Below are positions 8,471-17,957 of a stretch of DNA of 64,000 nucleotides, one piece after another. Position 1 is the stretch's first letter. The number at the start of each line of letters is the position of its first letter. The position numbers and the translations under genes were made by a program. The notes under the pieces were generated by a model that saw only the letters and a list, made by a program, of their open reading frames with translations, did not search any database and was not told where the DNA came from. Source of the stretch: Rufibacter sediminis (lineage in GTDB: Bacteria > Bacteroidota > Bacteroidia > Cytophagales > Hymenobacteraceae); the NCBI RefSeq assembly GCF_014269285.1, contig NZ_JACOAF010000023.1:1-64000 (forward strand), given 5' to 3'.

Positions 8471-8783
8471 CAAAAAGCATCCGTTCCCTGGCAGCCTGGC
8501 CTTTTCCCGCGCAAGGATTCTGAGCAGGTTTGTTCACCTTCATCCTATTATATAAAGCTCCAAGCCTTTGTTCAGAAGAAATTCAACCGACGTTAATGAA
8601 AAGATGACCCGGGAGACGAGAACACGTTTCAGTTCGATTTTCTGGAAAAGAGCGCTAAAACAGCCCGCCTTCAAGTTCGCTCATGGAAACGACGGGGAGA
8701 AACCAAGCTCCTTCGCGCTTGACTTAGCGGAGGGCGATTTTTCAGAAAAGGGGACAGGAAGCCGGAGGTTAAATGGAATGCAT

Positions 8784-8818
8784 AAAAAAAGCCTCTCCTT
8801 CCTTGCGGAAGAAGAGGC
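8784..8818 (-). terminator. Intrinsic terminator of the small RNA
   Basis: The minus-strand stem GCCTCTTCTTCC / GGAAGGAGAGGC (8791-8818, one mismatch) is followed by seven T. There is no protein gene on this strand for it to serve. Confidence 0.8.
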
Positions 8819-8974
8819 TGAAAAAGAAGGGGCAGGCGGGACAAATGTCTTGGGTATCTGTAGCATATCCCCCAATAAGCACCAGAACTTTGACGCTCCT
8901 GCAAGCAGAAGTGTTCCGCCGCCCCTTTATATCTTCTATGTTGTGAGCAACAAACTGTCTTTGTTGTTTTAACT
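8784..8974 (-). ncRNA. Candidate structured small RNA (~190 nt), 6S-like in size
   Basis: This transcript unit has no convincing reading frame. A perfect -7 box TACCTTTG (8979-8986, minus) precedes it. The body forms a strong closing stem, AAGGGGCGGCGG (8927-8916) with CCGCCTGCCCCTT (8839-8827), broken by one bulged base. This stem encloses two hairpins: CTTCTGC/GCAGGAG and TTGGG/CCCAA. The RNA ends in a terminator stem (8791-8818) followed by seven U (8784-8790). The size and independent promoter/terminator resemble 6S RNA, but I do not recognise its sequence as any known family. A translated small ORF is possible but less likely than RNA. Confidence 0.62.
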
Positions 8975-8978
8975 GTGT

Positions 8979-8986
8979 CAAAGGTA
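8979..8986 (-). promoter_or_regulatory. Promoter box of the small RNA (TACCTTTG)
   Basis: An exact TAnnTTTG match. A TTG lies 23 nt upstream (CAA at 9010-9012 on the plus strand), slightly longer than the usual 19-21 nt spacing. Confidence 0.5.
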
Positions 8987-9246
8987 CTAGCTATTTCGTG
9001 ATCTGCCACCAATTTTCGGTAAACCAACCGTTTTGCCGGTTGAATCTCCCATTTTATCCGGTGAATGCTCCGGAACCCATGGCCGATTCCCTACTTTTTG
9101 GGATTTATCACATGCTGCTCTCCCCCTGCGCCGCCAACATCTTTGGCCGCTAACGTGGCACAATTTAGCAAATTTAAGGCTTCTCTGAATTACTTTATAT
9201 CAATTTCTTTAAAAATTCATATTATCAACTACTAACTAAAAAATTA

Positions 9247-9254
9247 TATCTTTG
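9247..9254 (+). promoter_or_regulatory. Probable promoter of the T9SS adhesin operon (TATCTTTG)
   Basis: An exact TAnnTTTG box in an A/T-rich tract about 390 nt upstream of the adhesin start. The resulting long leader contains a 44-codon frame (9402-9536). Confidence 0.45.
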
Positions 9255-9401
9255 ACGTAAATTTGAACTAAAGGTTACAAGACGTTTGTTGGCGGCAATA
9301 TAAAGCAATACACAACATCATTTTTCATAAGCACACTTTATACCAAGCATACATTCCCTTTAGAGACAATAACCCATTAATACAATTTAAATTTACTATA
9401 T

Positions 9402-9536
9402 ATGAATTCACTATACTCCCCTTCCCAACTGACTTCTCCTATTGCACCAGCGAAATCTTTTCAGGAAACAAAAAGTGGTTTTCCAGAGAATTCTGGCTTG
9501 GTAGTTATTGGCCAAACCGCCCCTTTTGCGGTCTAA
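9402..9536 (+). CDS. Possible 44-residue leader ORF
   Basis: An ATG-initiated frame (MNSLYSPSQL...) with a clean TAA, inside the long leader of the adhesin mRNA. It has no signal peptide and no family I recognise. It may be a translated upstream ORF or chance; the lack of other long frames in this leader is the only support. Confidence 0.25.
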   Translation: MNSLYSPSQLTSPIAPAKSFQETKSGFPENSGLVVIGQTAPFAV

Positions 9537-9633
9537 CTACTTAGGAGAGTGCGCCTATTCTCCGGCAGATCTTGCCTGAGCCTGGGTTGCTCTTTTTCAC
9601 TCTTTCTGTAACCCCTCTTTTTATCCCGGCACT

Positions 9634-12600
9634 ATGTCGCCTTCCAAAAAGTTTTATCAATTACTGGGCTTTCTGCTCCTGCTGAGCTATGCCTCTTTCG
9701 GGCAGAACTGCCTGGACAAACCCAATGCTACCCTAGCGGATGCCAACGAGGAGAACTTCACAAGATGTTCCTCAGTGGGTGGGTCTACGGAGTACAACCT
9801 GGTGGTGTCTAACAGCTCTACCACCCTCTCCACCAACAAAGATTACACCATTGAATGGGGAGACGGTACTTCTAACACGTACCCGGCAAATTTCACCACG
9901 GCCAGGCACACCTACAAAACGCAGGGCAGCTTCAACCTGAAATTCACCGTGACCAGCCAGAGCGGCTGCGCTACCAGTACTACGTACTCGGTGTTCAACG
10001 GCAGCACGCCGGGTATTGGTATCCAGAGCCCCAACAACACCTCTGAATGTGCCCCGGCCGCCTTTACCTTCGGCATCACCGGTACCCAGAACAATGCCCC
10101 TAACACCACCTATGCCATCTGGTTCGATGACGGCACCGACACGCTCCGCTACACGCAGGCCACCCTGCCGCCTACCATCACGCACGCGTTCACCAAATCA
10201 TCGCAGGGCAAAACCAAAGGCTTTGCCATGTACGCCGTGGCCTATGGCTGTATTCCCAAGCAGGCCGAGGTCAGCGGGATCATTATTTCCACCAAGCCCA
10301 TTCCGGCGTTCAGCATGGCCCCAGAAAGTCCTTTCTGCCCCGGCCAAGTGGTGAAACTGAACGACCAGACCAGTGGCGGATTCAACGGAAACAACATTGG
10401 CAATACCAGCGGTTACCTTCGACTTTGGTCAATTTCGCCCAGCACCGGTTGGGAATACACCAATTCCACCAATGCCTCATCCGTGAGCCCGTCCATTCTC
10501 TTCAGAGAAAAAGGTACTTATAAAATTACCCTGGCGGTGACTCCGCAGGGTACAAGCTCCACCTGTTTAGGTGACTCTATCATCAAAAATGTAGTGGTGA
10601 TGGATGTGCCTGCTGCCCCCACTGCGGTAGACCAAACCATTTGCTACAACACCACCGCCACGCTGCAAGCCCAGGGAGACGCCCCCATTTTTAAATGGTA
10701 TGCCTCTGCCACGGCCACCACACCTTTAGCCACCGGCGCTACCTTTACCACTCCGGCCCTGAAAACCACCACCACCTATTATGTAGAGGCGGCGTTGAAC
10801 GCAGGAGGTTGCGCGAACCCCACCCGAACTCCGGTGAGAGTCACGGTAGCTCCTTTGCCGGCAGCACCTACCGCTACGGATGTGCTCGCCTGCTTTGGCA
10901 GCAGAGCCACCGTCAGCGCCAGCTCTTCGGCCGGAAGAATCTACTGGTATGCCACCGCCACCGGCGGCGACACCTTAGCCACCGGTAACACCTTTACCAC
11001 GCCGGCTTTAACGGCCACTACCACCTATTACGCCGCCGCGGTTTCTCCGCAAGGTTGTTTCTCCAGCGTCAGAAAAGCGGTGAAAGTGACTGTGCAACCG
11101 GTGGTTACTGACAACGTCATCAGCGCCCTGCAAACCCTTTGCCTGGGCGAAGCGGCGGCTACCCTGACCGGCACTACTCCTAAAGGCGGATCCGGCACTT
11201 ACACCTATGTGTGGGAAAGCAGAACCGAGACGACCACCTTCGGGAAAGCGGCTGGCTCCAGCACTTTGCCCACTTACAACCCGGGCACCCTCACCCAGAC
11301 CACCTGGTTCAGACGTGTTGTTACCTCGGGCAGTTGCACCAACATCTCTGAACCCATCCAGATCACGGTAGTACCGGCCATCACCAACAATACCTTTGCA
11401 GTGGCCCCGGAAGTAGTTTGCTACGGCTTAACTACTAATTTAACGGGCTCTGTTCCGGCGGGCGGAAACGGCGGTACTCCTACCTATCTGTGGGAAATGA
11501 GCACTACCACCGCCACCACTGGCTTCACAGCCGCAACCGGTACTAACAACGGTCAATCCTATATCTCTGGTGCCCTGACGGTTAACACCTGGTTCCGCCG
11601 GAAAGTGACCATTGACGGTTGCACCCAGGCCTCTCCAGCGGTATTGGTGACCATCAACACGTTCTCGTTCCCTCCTACGGTAGCCAACGCCACTATCTGT
11701 TTGGGCAGCACCGCCACTTTAACGGCCACTGCTCCCGGAGGTCCGTATGAGTGGTACACCACCGCTACCGGCGGCACGCCTTTCTTTACCGGTGACCAGT
11801 ACACCACTCCTGCCCTTACCGCGAACACGACTTACTTTGTGCAGAGCAGAGCCATCGGGAACTGTTCTGAGACCCGCACGGAAGTTAAGGTGACGGTATT
11901 ACCAATCATCACCAATAATGCCATCGCCGGAAACCAGGAGGTTTGCTCCGGTGGCGTGCCTACTCCTCTGACCGGCTCCAAACCGGCAGGCGGAAACGAA
12001 AATCCGGTGTACCTCTGGCAAAAAAGTACGGACGGTGTGACCTTCACTACCGCCACCGGAACTTACGCCAGCCAGAACTACACGCCATCGGCATTGACGG
12101 AGCCAACCTGGTTCCGCCGGAAAGTGACCATGGGCCCTTGCGAGGACATCTCCAACCTCATCAAAGTGGAAGTAACCCCACTGCTGACGCAGGTAACCAT
12201 GCCCGCTGACCTGACCATCTGCGACAACACCTCCGCTCCTATTCTGGAGGCTCCTGTCGCCTCGGGCGGCAATGGAACCTACACCTACAAATGGGAGAAA
12301 AGCGTGACCAGCGCCACCGCCGGATTCACTTCCGCAGATGGCGTAGCCAATACTCAAATCTATGCGCCGGGCATCCTGCACAGCACGACCTGGTTCCGGA
12401 GAATCACGTCCTCGGGCAGCTGCCAACTGGTGAGCGCCGCTGTGAAAGTGACGGTATTGCCCTTGCCTTCTCTGCCGATTATCCGGGAGGTAGCCACCTG
12501 CCAGAACGCCACCGCCACACTGACCGCTACCCCAGCAGCCGCAAACCAGAAAATTCAATGGTACGATGCGGCCACCGGCGGTAATCTGCTGGCCGAAGGC

Positions 12601-14811
12601 ACTACCTTCACCACGCCGGTTCTACAGGCCAACACCACGTATTATGTCCAGGCATTGACCACCACGGGTTGCCTTGCTCCTTCCCGAGTAGAAGTAAAAG
12701 TAACGGTGTCTCCGCTTCCGGCGGCTCCAGAGGCTTTTGCGGCCACGGTTTGTCACTCAGAGAAAGCGGTCATCAGCATCAAGAACCCGGGCACGGACAT
12801 CACCTACGAGTGGTTTGCTGCCGCTACCGGCGGAACTGCCCTGTTCAGAGGACCTTCTTACACGACTGCCAACCTGACCCAGAGCACTACTTACTATGTG
12901 CAGGCCGTACGCGGCGGCTGCGCTGGACCAAGAACTGCGGTGCTGGTGAACGTGCAGGACCCTATCGCCAATAACGTGCTCTCCGGGGCGCAGGAAGTGT
13001 GCGCGGGCACTGGAACTACCTCCCTGGTGGGAACGCAGCCAACCGGCGGTACCGGTACTTACACCTACCAGTGGGAAAGCAGCACCGACGGCATCTCTTA
13101 CTACACCATCCGGGAGGCGAGCCAAACGGAGAACTACACCCCCGGCATCATGTACCAGACCACCTGGTTCCGCCGCGTAGTGAAATCCGGCACCTGTGTG
13201 CCACAGGTAAGCGCTCCTATCAAGGTGACCGTGAGTGAGTCCATCATCAACAACTTCATCCAGGACAACCAGGTGATCTTCATCCATACCAAACCGGCCG
13301 CGTTCACCGGAACTACTCCTACGGGTGGCACCAAGACCTACCGGTACCAGTGGGAAAGCAGCCAGGATGGCGTGACGTTCAAGGCGATCACCGACGCTAC
13401 CAGCAGAACCTATGCTTCTGATGCGTTGAGCCAAACCACCTGGTTCAGACGGGTAGTGGAATCTGGCGGTTGCCAGGTGACCAGCAACGTGGTGAAAGTG
13501 TCCGTGAACTCCGAGATCTCCCAGAATACCATCTTTGAGGACCAGAACATCTGCCAGGGCACGGCTCCCATGACCTTGTCTGGCACTGACCCGATTGGCG
13601 GCGACGGCACCTTCAGCTTTGTTTGGGAAAGCAGCACCAGCGGCCCAACCTCAGGGTTTGTGACGGCCAGCGGCAACACCACCACCAAAGACTACACCTC
13701 GCCCGCGCTTACCCAGACCACCTGGTTCAGAAGAAAGGTAAGCTCCGGCTCCATCACCTTAGTTTCTAACGTGGTGAAAGTGACCGTTTTCACAGCCGTA
13801 ACCAGAAACACCATCTCCACCGACCAGACGATCTGCCTCAACACGGCCCCAGCGCGTTTGACGGGCACCTTGCCGGCCGGCGGAAACGGAAACTATGCCT
13901 ACGTATGGGAAAGCAGCACCAGCGGCCCAACCACCGGTTTCGGGACGGCCTTTGGTACCAGCACCGAGCAGAACTACACGCCGGGCGCTTTACAACGGAC
14001 CACCTGGTTCCGGAGAAAAGTGGTATCCGGCAGCTGCTCAGACAATATCAGCAACGTGGTGCAGGTCACCATTACCGCGCCGCAGCCTCCTGCGGTTCTG
14101 GAAGCTTCTATCTGCGCGGGCACTACGGCTACCTTAACGGCCGTGCCAGCCACCAGCGGCACCGTAGTGGAATGGTTTGACCAGCAGGAAGGCGGCCGCC
14201 TGTTAGGCTCCGGCCTGACGTTCACCACCCCGGCCCTGAAAGAAACCACCACGTTCTACGTACGGTCCGTGCTTCAGAACTGCGCCAGCGTTCGGATTCC
14301 GGTGAAAGTGAACATCCCGGCTCCAACGGCCAAGGCCGGACCAGACCAGAACATCGTGCTAGGCAACTTCGCCACCCTGGAAGCATCTGGCGGTTTAACC
14401 TACCGCTGGTCTCCCGCAACGGGCCTGAATAACAGCCAGATTCCAAATCCAGTGGCAAAACCGACCCAGACCACCACCTACACCGTGACGGTCACTACCC
14501 AGGACGGCTGTACTTCTTCTGATCAGGTAACCATCACCGTGCTGCAACCCATTGAAATACCTAATGGCTTCACCCCGAACGGAGACGGCATCAATGATGT
14601 CTGGGATGTTCCTAACCTCAAGAGCTACCCAGATTGCCAGGTGGAAGTCTACAACCGCTGGGGCAACAAGGTCTTTGAATCAAGAGGCTACGAGAAAGCC
14701 TGGGAAGGCAACATGAAAGGTCAGGCCCTGCCGGCCGCCACCTATTATTACATCATCCGCCTGGGCGGAAAAGAGAGTGCCATTATCGGAAACGTCACCA
14801 TTATCAAGTAA
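9634..14811 (+). CDS. Giant T9SS type-B adhesin with PKD and Ig-like repeats
   Basis: 1725 residues. A signal peptide (1-24, ending ASFGQ) is followed by one or two PKD-like modules (about 45-230). Then comes a long alternation of two module types. One is an Ig-like module with WYASATA..TYYVEA and repeated 'TICYNTTATL' openings; the other is an SprB-like module containing 'YTYVWESS..TWFRRVV'. The last ~85 residues (IPNGFTPNGDGINDVWDV..NRWGNKVFES) are the gliding-motility-associated C-terminal domain, a type-B sorting signal for type IX secretion. The product should be exported and held on the cell surface as an adhesin or gliding-type fibre. The PorP/SprF gene follows after 6 nt, as expected for its dedicated partner. 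The near-identical modules invite length variation by recombination. Confidence 0.93.
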   Translation: MSPSKKFYQLLGFLLLLSYASFGQNCLDKPNATLADANEENFTRCSSVGGSTEYNLVVSNSSTTLSTNKDYTIEWGDGTSNTYPANFTTARHTYKTQGSFNLKFTVTSQSGCATSTTYSVFNGSTPGIGIQSPNNTSECAPAAFTFGITGTQNNAPNTTYAIWFDDGTDTLRYTQATLPPTITHAFTKSSQGKTKGFAMYAVAYGCIPKQAEVSGIIISTKPIPAFSMAPESPFCPGQVVKLNDQTSGGFNGNNIGNTSGYLRLWSISPSTGWEYTNSTNASSVSPSILFREKGTYKITLAVTPQGTSSTCLGDSIIKNVVVMDVPAAPTAVDQTICYNTTATLQAQGDAPIFKWYASATATTPLATGATFTTPALKTTTTYYVEAALNAGGCANPTRTPVRVTVAPLPAAPTATDVLACFGSRATVSASSSAGRIYWYATATGGDTLATGNTFTTPALTATTTYYAAAVSPQGCFSSVRKAVKVTVQPVVTDNVISALQTLCLGEAAATLTGTTPKGGSGTYTYVWESRTETTTFGKAAGSSTLPTYNPGTLTQTTWFRRVVTSGSCTNISEPIQITVVPAITNNTFAVAPEVVCYGLTTNLTGSVPAGGNGGTPTYLWEMSTTTATTGFTAATGTNNGQSYISGALTVNTWFRRKVTIDGCTQASPAVLVTINTFSFPPTVANATICLGSTATLTATAPGGPYEWYTTATGGTPFFTGDQYTTPALTANTTYFVQSRAIGNCSETRTEVKVTVLPIITNNAIAGNQEVCSGGVPTPLTGSKPAGGNENPVYLWQKSTDGVTFTTATGTYASQNYTPSALTEPTWFRRKVTMGPCEDISNLIKVEVTPLLTQVTMPADLTICDNTSAPILEAPVASGGNGTYTYKWEKSVTSATAGFTSADGVANTQIYAPGILHSTTWFRRITSSGSCQLVSAAVKVTVLPLPSLPIIREVATCQNATATLTATPAAANQKIQWYDAATGGNLLAEGTTFTTPVLQANTTYYVQALTTTGCLAPSRVEVKVTVSPLPAAPEAFAATVCHSEKAVISIKNPGTDITYEWFAAATGGTALFRGPSYTTANLTQSTTYYVQAVRGGCAGPRTAVLVNVQDPIANNVLSGAQEVCAGTGTTSLVGTQPTGGTGTYTYQWESSTDGISYYTIREASQTENYTPGIMYQTTWFRRVVKSGTCVPQVSAPIKVTVSESIINNFIQDNQVIFIHTKPAAFTGTTPTGGTKTYRYQWESSQDGVTFKAITDATSRTYASDALSQTTWFRRVVESGGCQVTSNVVKVSVNSEISQNTIFEDQNICQGTAPMTLSGTDPIGGDGTFSFVWESSTSGPTSGFVTASGNTTTKDYTSPALTQTTWFRRKVSSGSITLVSNVVKVTVFTAVTRNTISTDQTICLNTAPARLTGTLPAGGNGNYAYVWESSTSGPTTGFGTAFGTSTEQNYTPGALQRTTWFRRKVVSGSCSDNISNVVQVTITAPQPPAVLEASICAGTTATLTAVPATSGTVVEWFDQQEGGRLLGSGLTFTTPALKETTTFYVRSVLQNCASVRIPVKVNIPAPTAKAGPDQNIVLGNFATLEASGGLTYRWSPATGLNNSQIPNPVAKPTQTTTYTVTVTTQDGCTSSDQVTITVLQPIEIPNGFTPNGDGINDVWDVPNLKSYPDCQVEVYNRWGNKVFESRGYEKAWEGNMKGQALPAATYYYIIRLGGKESAIIGNVTIIK

Positions 14812-14817
14812 GCGCAT

Positions 14818-15837
14818 ATGAAAAAGCTTGCCACTATTCTTTTATTTCTTGGTGTACTTTCTCCGGCCATGGCGCAGCAGAAAGCCCAGTATAGCCAGTA
14901 CCTGTTCAACAACTTCCTGCTGAACCCCGCCGTCTCGGGCATTGAGAGCTACACCGATGTGCGCATGGGTACCCGCCGCCAGTGGGTGGGCGTGGAAGGC
15001 GCTCCGGTTACGTACTACGTCAGCGGGCACACGTCTTTCGGGATGAGTGACCGGAACGCGCCGGTGGGTCCGGGTGCCGGCCGGGGGTTTATCCCCAAGC
15101 TGCCGTCTAAGAACCCACGCTCCACCAAGTACCACAAGTCGCGGCCGCACCACGGGTTTGGCGCCATGGCGCAGGTAGACAAAACGGGTCCGCTGAGCAC
15201 CACCAACCTGAACCTGACCTACGCCTACCACCACCCCATCACCCGCCGGGTGAACATGTCGGTGGGTTTGGCCGGGGGCATGATTCAGACCCGCCTGAAC
15301 ACGAACGAGCTGCATCTGTTGAACGAGAACGACCCTACCATCCGGCCGGGTATGATGGGCAAAACCAACTTCGACCTGGGCCTGGGCACCTGGATTTACT
15401 CTGACAATTTCTACGTGGGCGCTTCTGCCGCGCAGCTGCTCACCACCGTGGTGGCGAACAAAGAAGGAAGCTTGGGACCTCAGCAGAAACTACAGCCCCA
15501 CTTCTTCATGACGGGCGGCTACCGTATCCGGATCCGGTATGACTTCAGCATTGACCCATCCGTGATGTTGAAATTTGCCAGCCCCAGCCCTTTGTCAGTG
15601 GATGTGAACTTCAAGGCCATGTACGCCAACCGGGTTTGGGCGGGCATGTCTTACCGCCACGGCGATGCGATTGCCGCGCTGGCGGGCATGAACGTGAACC
15701 ACGTGCTGGACGTGGGCTACTCCTATGACCTGACCACCTCTGGCCTGAACAGCGCCAGCGCCGGTAGCCACGAACTGATTGTCGGGTTTAAACTTCGGAA
15801 CAAAGCCCGGATGCTTTGCCCTGAGTGGCTCTGGTAG
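14818..15837 (+). CDS. PorP/SprF family type IX secretion membrane protein
   Basis: 339 residues. A signal peptide (MKKLATILLFLGVLSPAMAQ) is followed by the family opening QKAQYSQYLFNNFLLNPA and an outer-membrane beta-barrel. PorP/SprF proteins tether or help secrete a partner substrate with a type-B C-terminal domain; here the substrate is the giant adhesin 6 nt upstream. The family is normally about 300-340 residues, so this is full length. The internal Pro/Lys-rich insert (about 80-105) is a little unusual. The operon ends with the palindrome at 15860. Confidence 0.93.
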   Translation: MKKLATILLFLGVLSPAMAQQKAQYSQYLFNNFLLNPAVSGIESYTDVRMGTRRQWVGVEGAPVTYYVSGHTSFGMSDRNAPVGPGAGRGFIPKLPSKNPRSTKYHKSRPHHGFGAMAQVDKTGPLSTTNLNLTYAYHHPITRRVNMSVGLAGGMIQTRLNTNELHLLNENDPTIRPGMMGKTNFDLGLGTWIYSDNFYVGASAAQLLTTVVANKEGSLGPQQKLQPHFFMTGGYRIRIRYDFSIDPSVMLKFASPSPLSVDVNFKAMYANRVWAGMSYRHGDAIAALAGMNVNHVLDVGYSYDLTTSGLNSASAGSHELIVGFKLRNKARMLCPEWLW

Positions 15838-15859
15838 CCTAAGCTTTCCACCCGCGTAC

Positions 15860-15910
15860 CGATGCCCGTTTTATGCTTCTTTTCTGAAAAGGAGCGTAAA
15901 ACGGGCATCG
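15860..15910. repeat. Dispersed GTTTT-GGCC palindrome, copy 5 (terminator position)
   Basis: The arms CGATGCCCGTTTTA and TAAAACGGGCATCG enclose TTCTTTTCTGAAAAGGAG. It starts 22 nt past the PorP/SprF stop and is followed by GGCTTTTA, so it probably ends the adhesin operon. The remaining gap to 16349 holds no gene I can support. Confidence 0.88.
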
Positions 15911-16349
15911 GGCTTTTATAGGGGTCAGCACTTGGGTGAGCAGATTCTATTGACCATTCACCAGAACGTTCCTTCTTTGAAGGAGGATCTCCATTTTAGG
16001 GCATCTGTCTTGCCGCAGACTGCGGACTTACTCCATCAAAGTTCTTTTCTCCTTTTCTGACCTTCTCTACGTTGTGTTGAGAGTTCTTGATAGACGCAAC
16101 ACTGCCTGAGAGCCAAAGTAATATTTGAGGATATGCAATTTTGCACATCTCCGCAACCTCCTTCTTCTAGCCCCAAAGTTTTCACTAGTACTCTTCGCCT
16201 AACAAACCCATCCTAAACCAAAATAAATCAATTATTTACAAGCACATCATAGAACAACGCGTGTATTTAAGCGTAACATTTAGAGACAATCTGGTTAAGA
16301 TATTTACAAGAAACACAACAGACATTCACTACCTCAAAACTCTAAAGTC

Positions 16350-16769
16350 ATGAAAATCTTTACTGTTTCCATTTGTTTGGTTCTGGCCTTTTCCCTGAAG
16401 GGATTGGGGCAAGTTGCCCCTAAAAACGAGGCCGTGGAAAATACCTCCGCTTCTATCAGCCGCATGATGGTGACGGAGCTGGGCCTGAATGAAGCCGAGT
16501 TTCTCCAGATCCGGAACCTGAACCAGGAACGCCTGACGAAAGCCGCTGAAATCACCAGAAAACTGAAAGACGATGCCCCTGCTCTAAACGCATCCTTGCG
16601 CGACATTGAGGAGGATTTTGAAACCAAGCTCTTCCGAATTCTGACCACCCGCCAACTGGAAGCTTACGCCGAGTTCAAGATGAAACCCGAGGCCAATTTC
16701 CTGACGCTGGTCCAGCAGGTCTCCCCTGATTCCAAGAGAAAACAGAACAAAAAGAGAGCCTCAGATTAG
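16350..16769 (+). CDS. Small exported helical protein
   Basis: 139 residues. A signal peptide (about 1-20, ending KGLGQ) is followed by a mostly helical, charged chain with LGLNEAEFLQIRNLNQER and LTTRQLEAYAEFK, loosely reminiscent of Spy/CpxP-type LTxxQ proteins but too diverged to assign. It is probably periplasmic. Its own terminator overlaps the stop codon. A stress-chaperone role would be a guess. Confidence 0.75.
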   Translation: MKIFTVSICLVLAFSLKGLGQVAPKNEAVENTSASISRMMVTELGLNEAEFLQIRNLNQERLTKAAEITRKLKDDAPALNASLRDIEEDFETKLFRILTTRQLEAYAEFKMKPEANFLTLVQQVSPDSKRKQNKKRASD

Positions 16770-16780
16770 AGGCTCTCTTT
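16751..16780 (+). terminator. Intrinsic terminator overlapping the stop codon
   Basis: A perfect 12-bp stem AAAGAGAGCCTC / GAGGCTCTCTTT with a 6-nt loop, followed by a T run. The stop codon (16767-16769) lies in the loop and 3' arm. Confidence 0.9.
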
Positions 16781-17433
16781 TTGTTTACTGGTACTTCAGC
16801 CAAGATTGAGAAGCGAAATATATGTCATTAATGTTGAATTTTATGTTAAATAAATAAATTCAGGCAAACTGCTTTACGGGCATTTTCTTAAAATCGGCCT
16901 CAAAGCTCTTCTACCCGCACGCATAAGGAAAACGCGGAACCCACCTGATTATCACCTCAAGAATCGCAACTTCCCTCCTTTCTCAATAGCTATTATCGCT
17001 GCTTAAAAAATACACATCCGGAAAAGCAGATCATTGCGGCTTTTCCTGAATGTGTATGCCTGATCAGCAGGTCTAGTTTATTTTGAGAAACATCATCTCT
17101 GTTTAAGAGCAGCTTTGGACCTCCTTTTCTGAAAACTGCCTAAAAACGCCAGAGCCTCATCGGTTCACCAATAATCTACGGGGCAATCCTTACCTTTGCC
17201 ACGAGGATGACCTTGTGCAACCTGAGCGAAGGCTTTAGCTGGTACGCGGCGGACAAGCCCCCGGAAAGTACCACGCGCGGCTACAGATGAATACTCCTTT
17301 TGCGTGTTTTACCTTACTGGGCCGGTAGGCTTGTGTTAACGCATTGGCGTTGCGGAGGCTTTTACACGTATACACCTTATCAATACACTTCGGGCTTTCC
17401 CCTGAGGGAGGAAAGCAGGACAATGATTAGCCT
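16781..17433. other. Intergenic gap with an orphan minus-strand terminator
   Basis: No convincing protein gene. It holds degenerate dispersed palindromes at 16871-16905 and 17111-17149, and a long hairpin at 17010-17057 whose U run points to the minus strand. A TACCTTTG box at 17191-17198 (plus strand) could drive the small membrane protein at 17434. Confidence 0.4.
17004..17057 (-). terminator. Orphan minus-strand terminator hairpin
   Basis: The arms ATACACAT..GGAAAAGC and GCTTTTCC..ATGTGTAT (17010-17027 with 17039-17057) form about 17 pairs; on the minus strand they are followed by six T. I can assign no gene on the minus strand between here and 17433. Confidence 0.6.
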
Positions 17434-17667
17434 ATGGAATGGTATAAAATATATAATCCCAAAGCAATGAATTCCTTTCAGTTCATTGCCGTTACCGGAA
17501 TCCTGATGTCGGGGTTGGCGCATTTGCTGCTGCACCTGTGGGGCAAGGAAATCGCGTCATTCAATTACCTGTACGTTTGCTGGAGCGTGCTTTTTGTCTT
17601 CGGCTCCATCCAGAACCTGCGTCACAACCCCGAGGACGATGATCACCATCACCATCACCACCATTAA
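17434..17667 (+). CDS. Small membrane protein with a His7 tail
   Basis: 77 residues with two hydrophobic segments (about 15-33 and 43-60) and an acidic/His tail ending DDDH7. Both ends should face the same side of the membrane. The His cluster could bind Zn, Ni or Cu, but a functional role is inference. The start could instead be the ATG at 17467 (MNSFQFIAV), because the upstream codons are A/T-rich and promoter-like. Family not recognised. Confidence 0.6.
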   Translation: MEWYKIYNPKAMNSFQFIAVTGILMSGLAHLLLHLWGKEIASFNYLYVCWSVLFVFGSIQNLRHNPEDDDHHHHHHH

Positions 17668-17957
17668 TCAACGAGGCAGGTGAAGTAACGCGGTACGCGC
17701 TCTCCATTACCCTAAGAGCTTACCCCCTGTCACCAGAGGCAAGGCCGTGCTCCCGCCCACCATGCAAGGGCACCTGATACCTGCTACAACTGCGGTACAT
17801 TGCCAAGGCTACTTCTCTGGCTATGGTTTACTTTCTATGTTGAAAAGCCGCTTCCTGTTTTCAAGCCGATATAAGAAAAAGGCCCGCAAAACACCCTGTC
17901 GCTTTGTTTGTCCATCTGCCTGCTGCGGGCTATCTTACTGGTCTAAACCGCACGTGC

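Noticed and set aside
8568-8972. 134-codon plus-strand frame over the small-RNA region
   Set aside because: No family signature, mixed composition and no promoter on that strand; the structural RNA on the minus strand explains the region better.
17161-17300. Open frames around a TACCTTTG box
   Set aside because: The plus-strand reading (..CNLSEGFSWYAADKPPES..) lacks a start and any family, so I did not call a gene.
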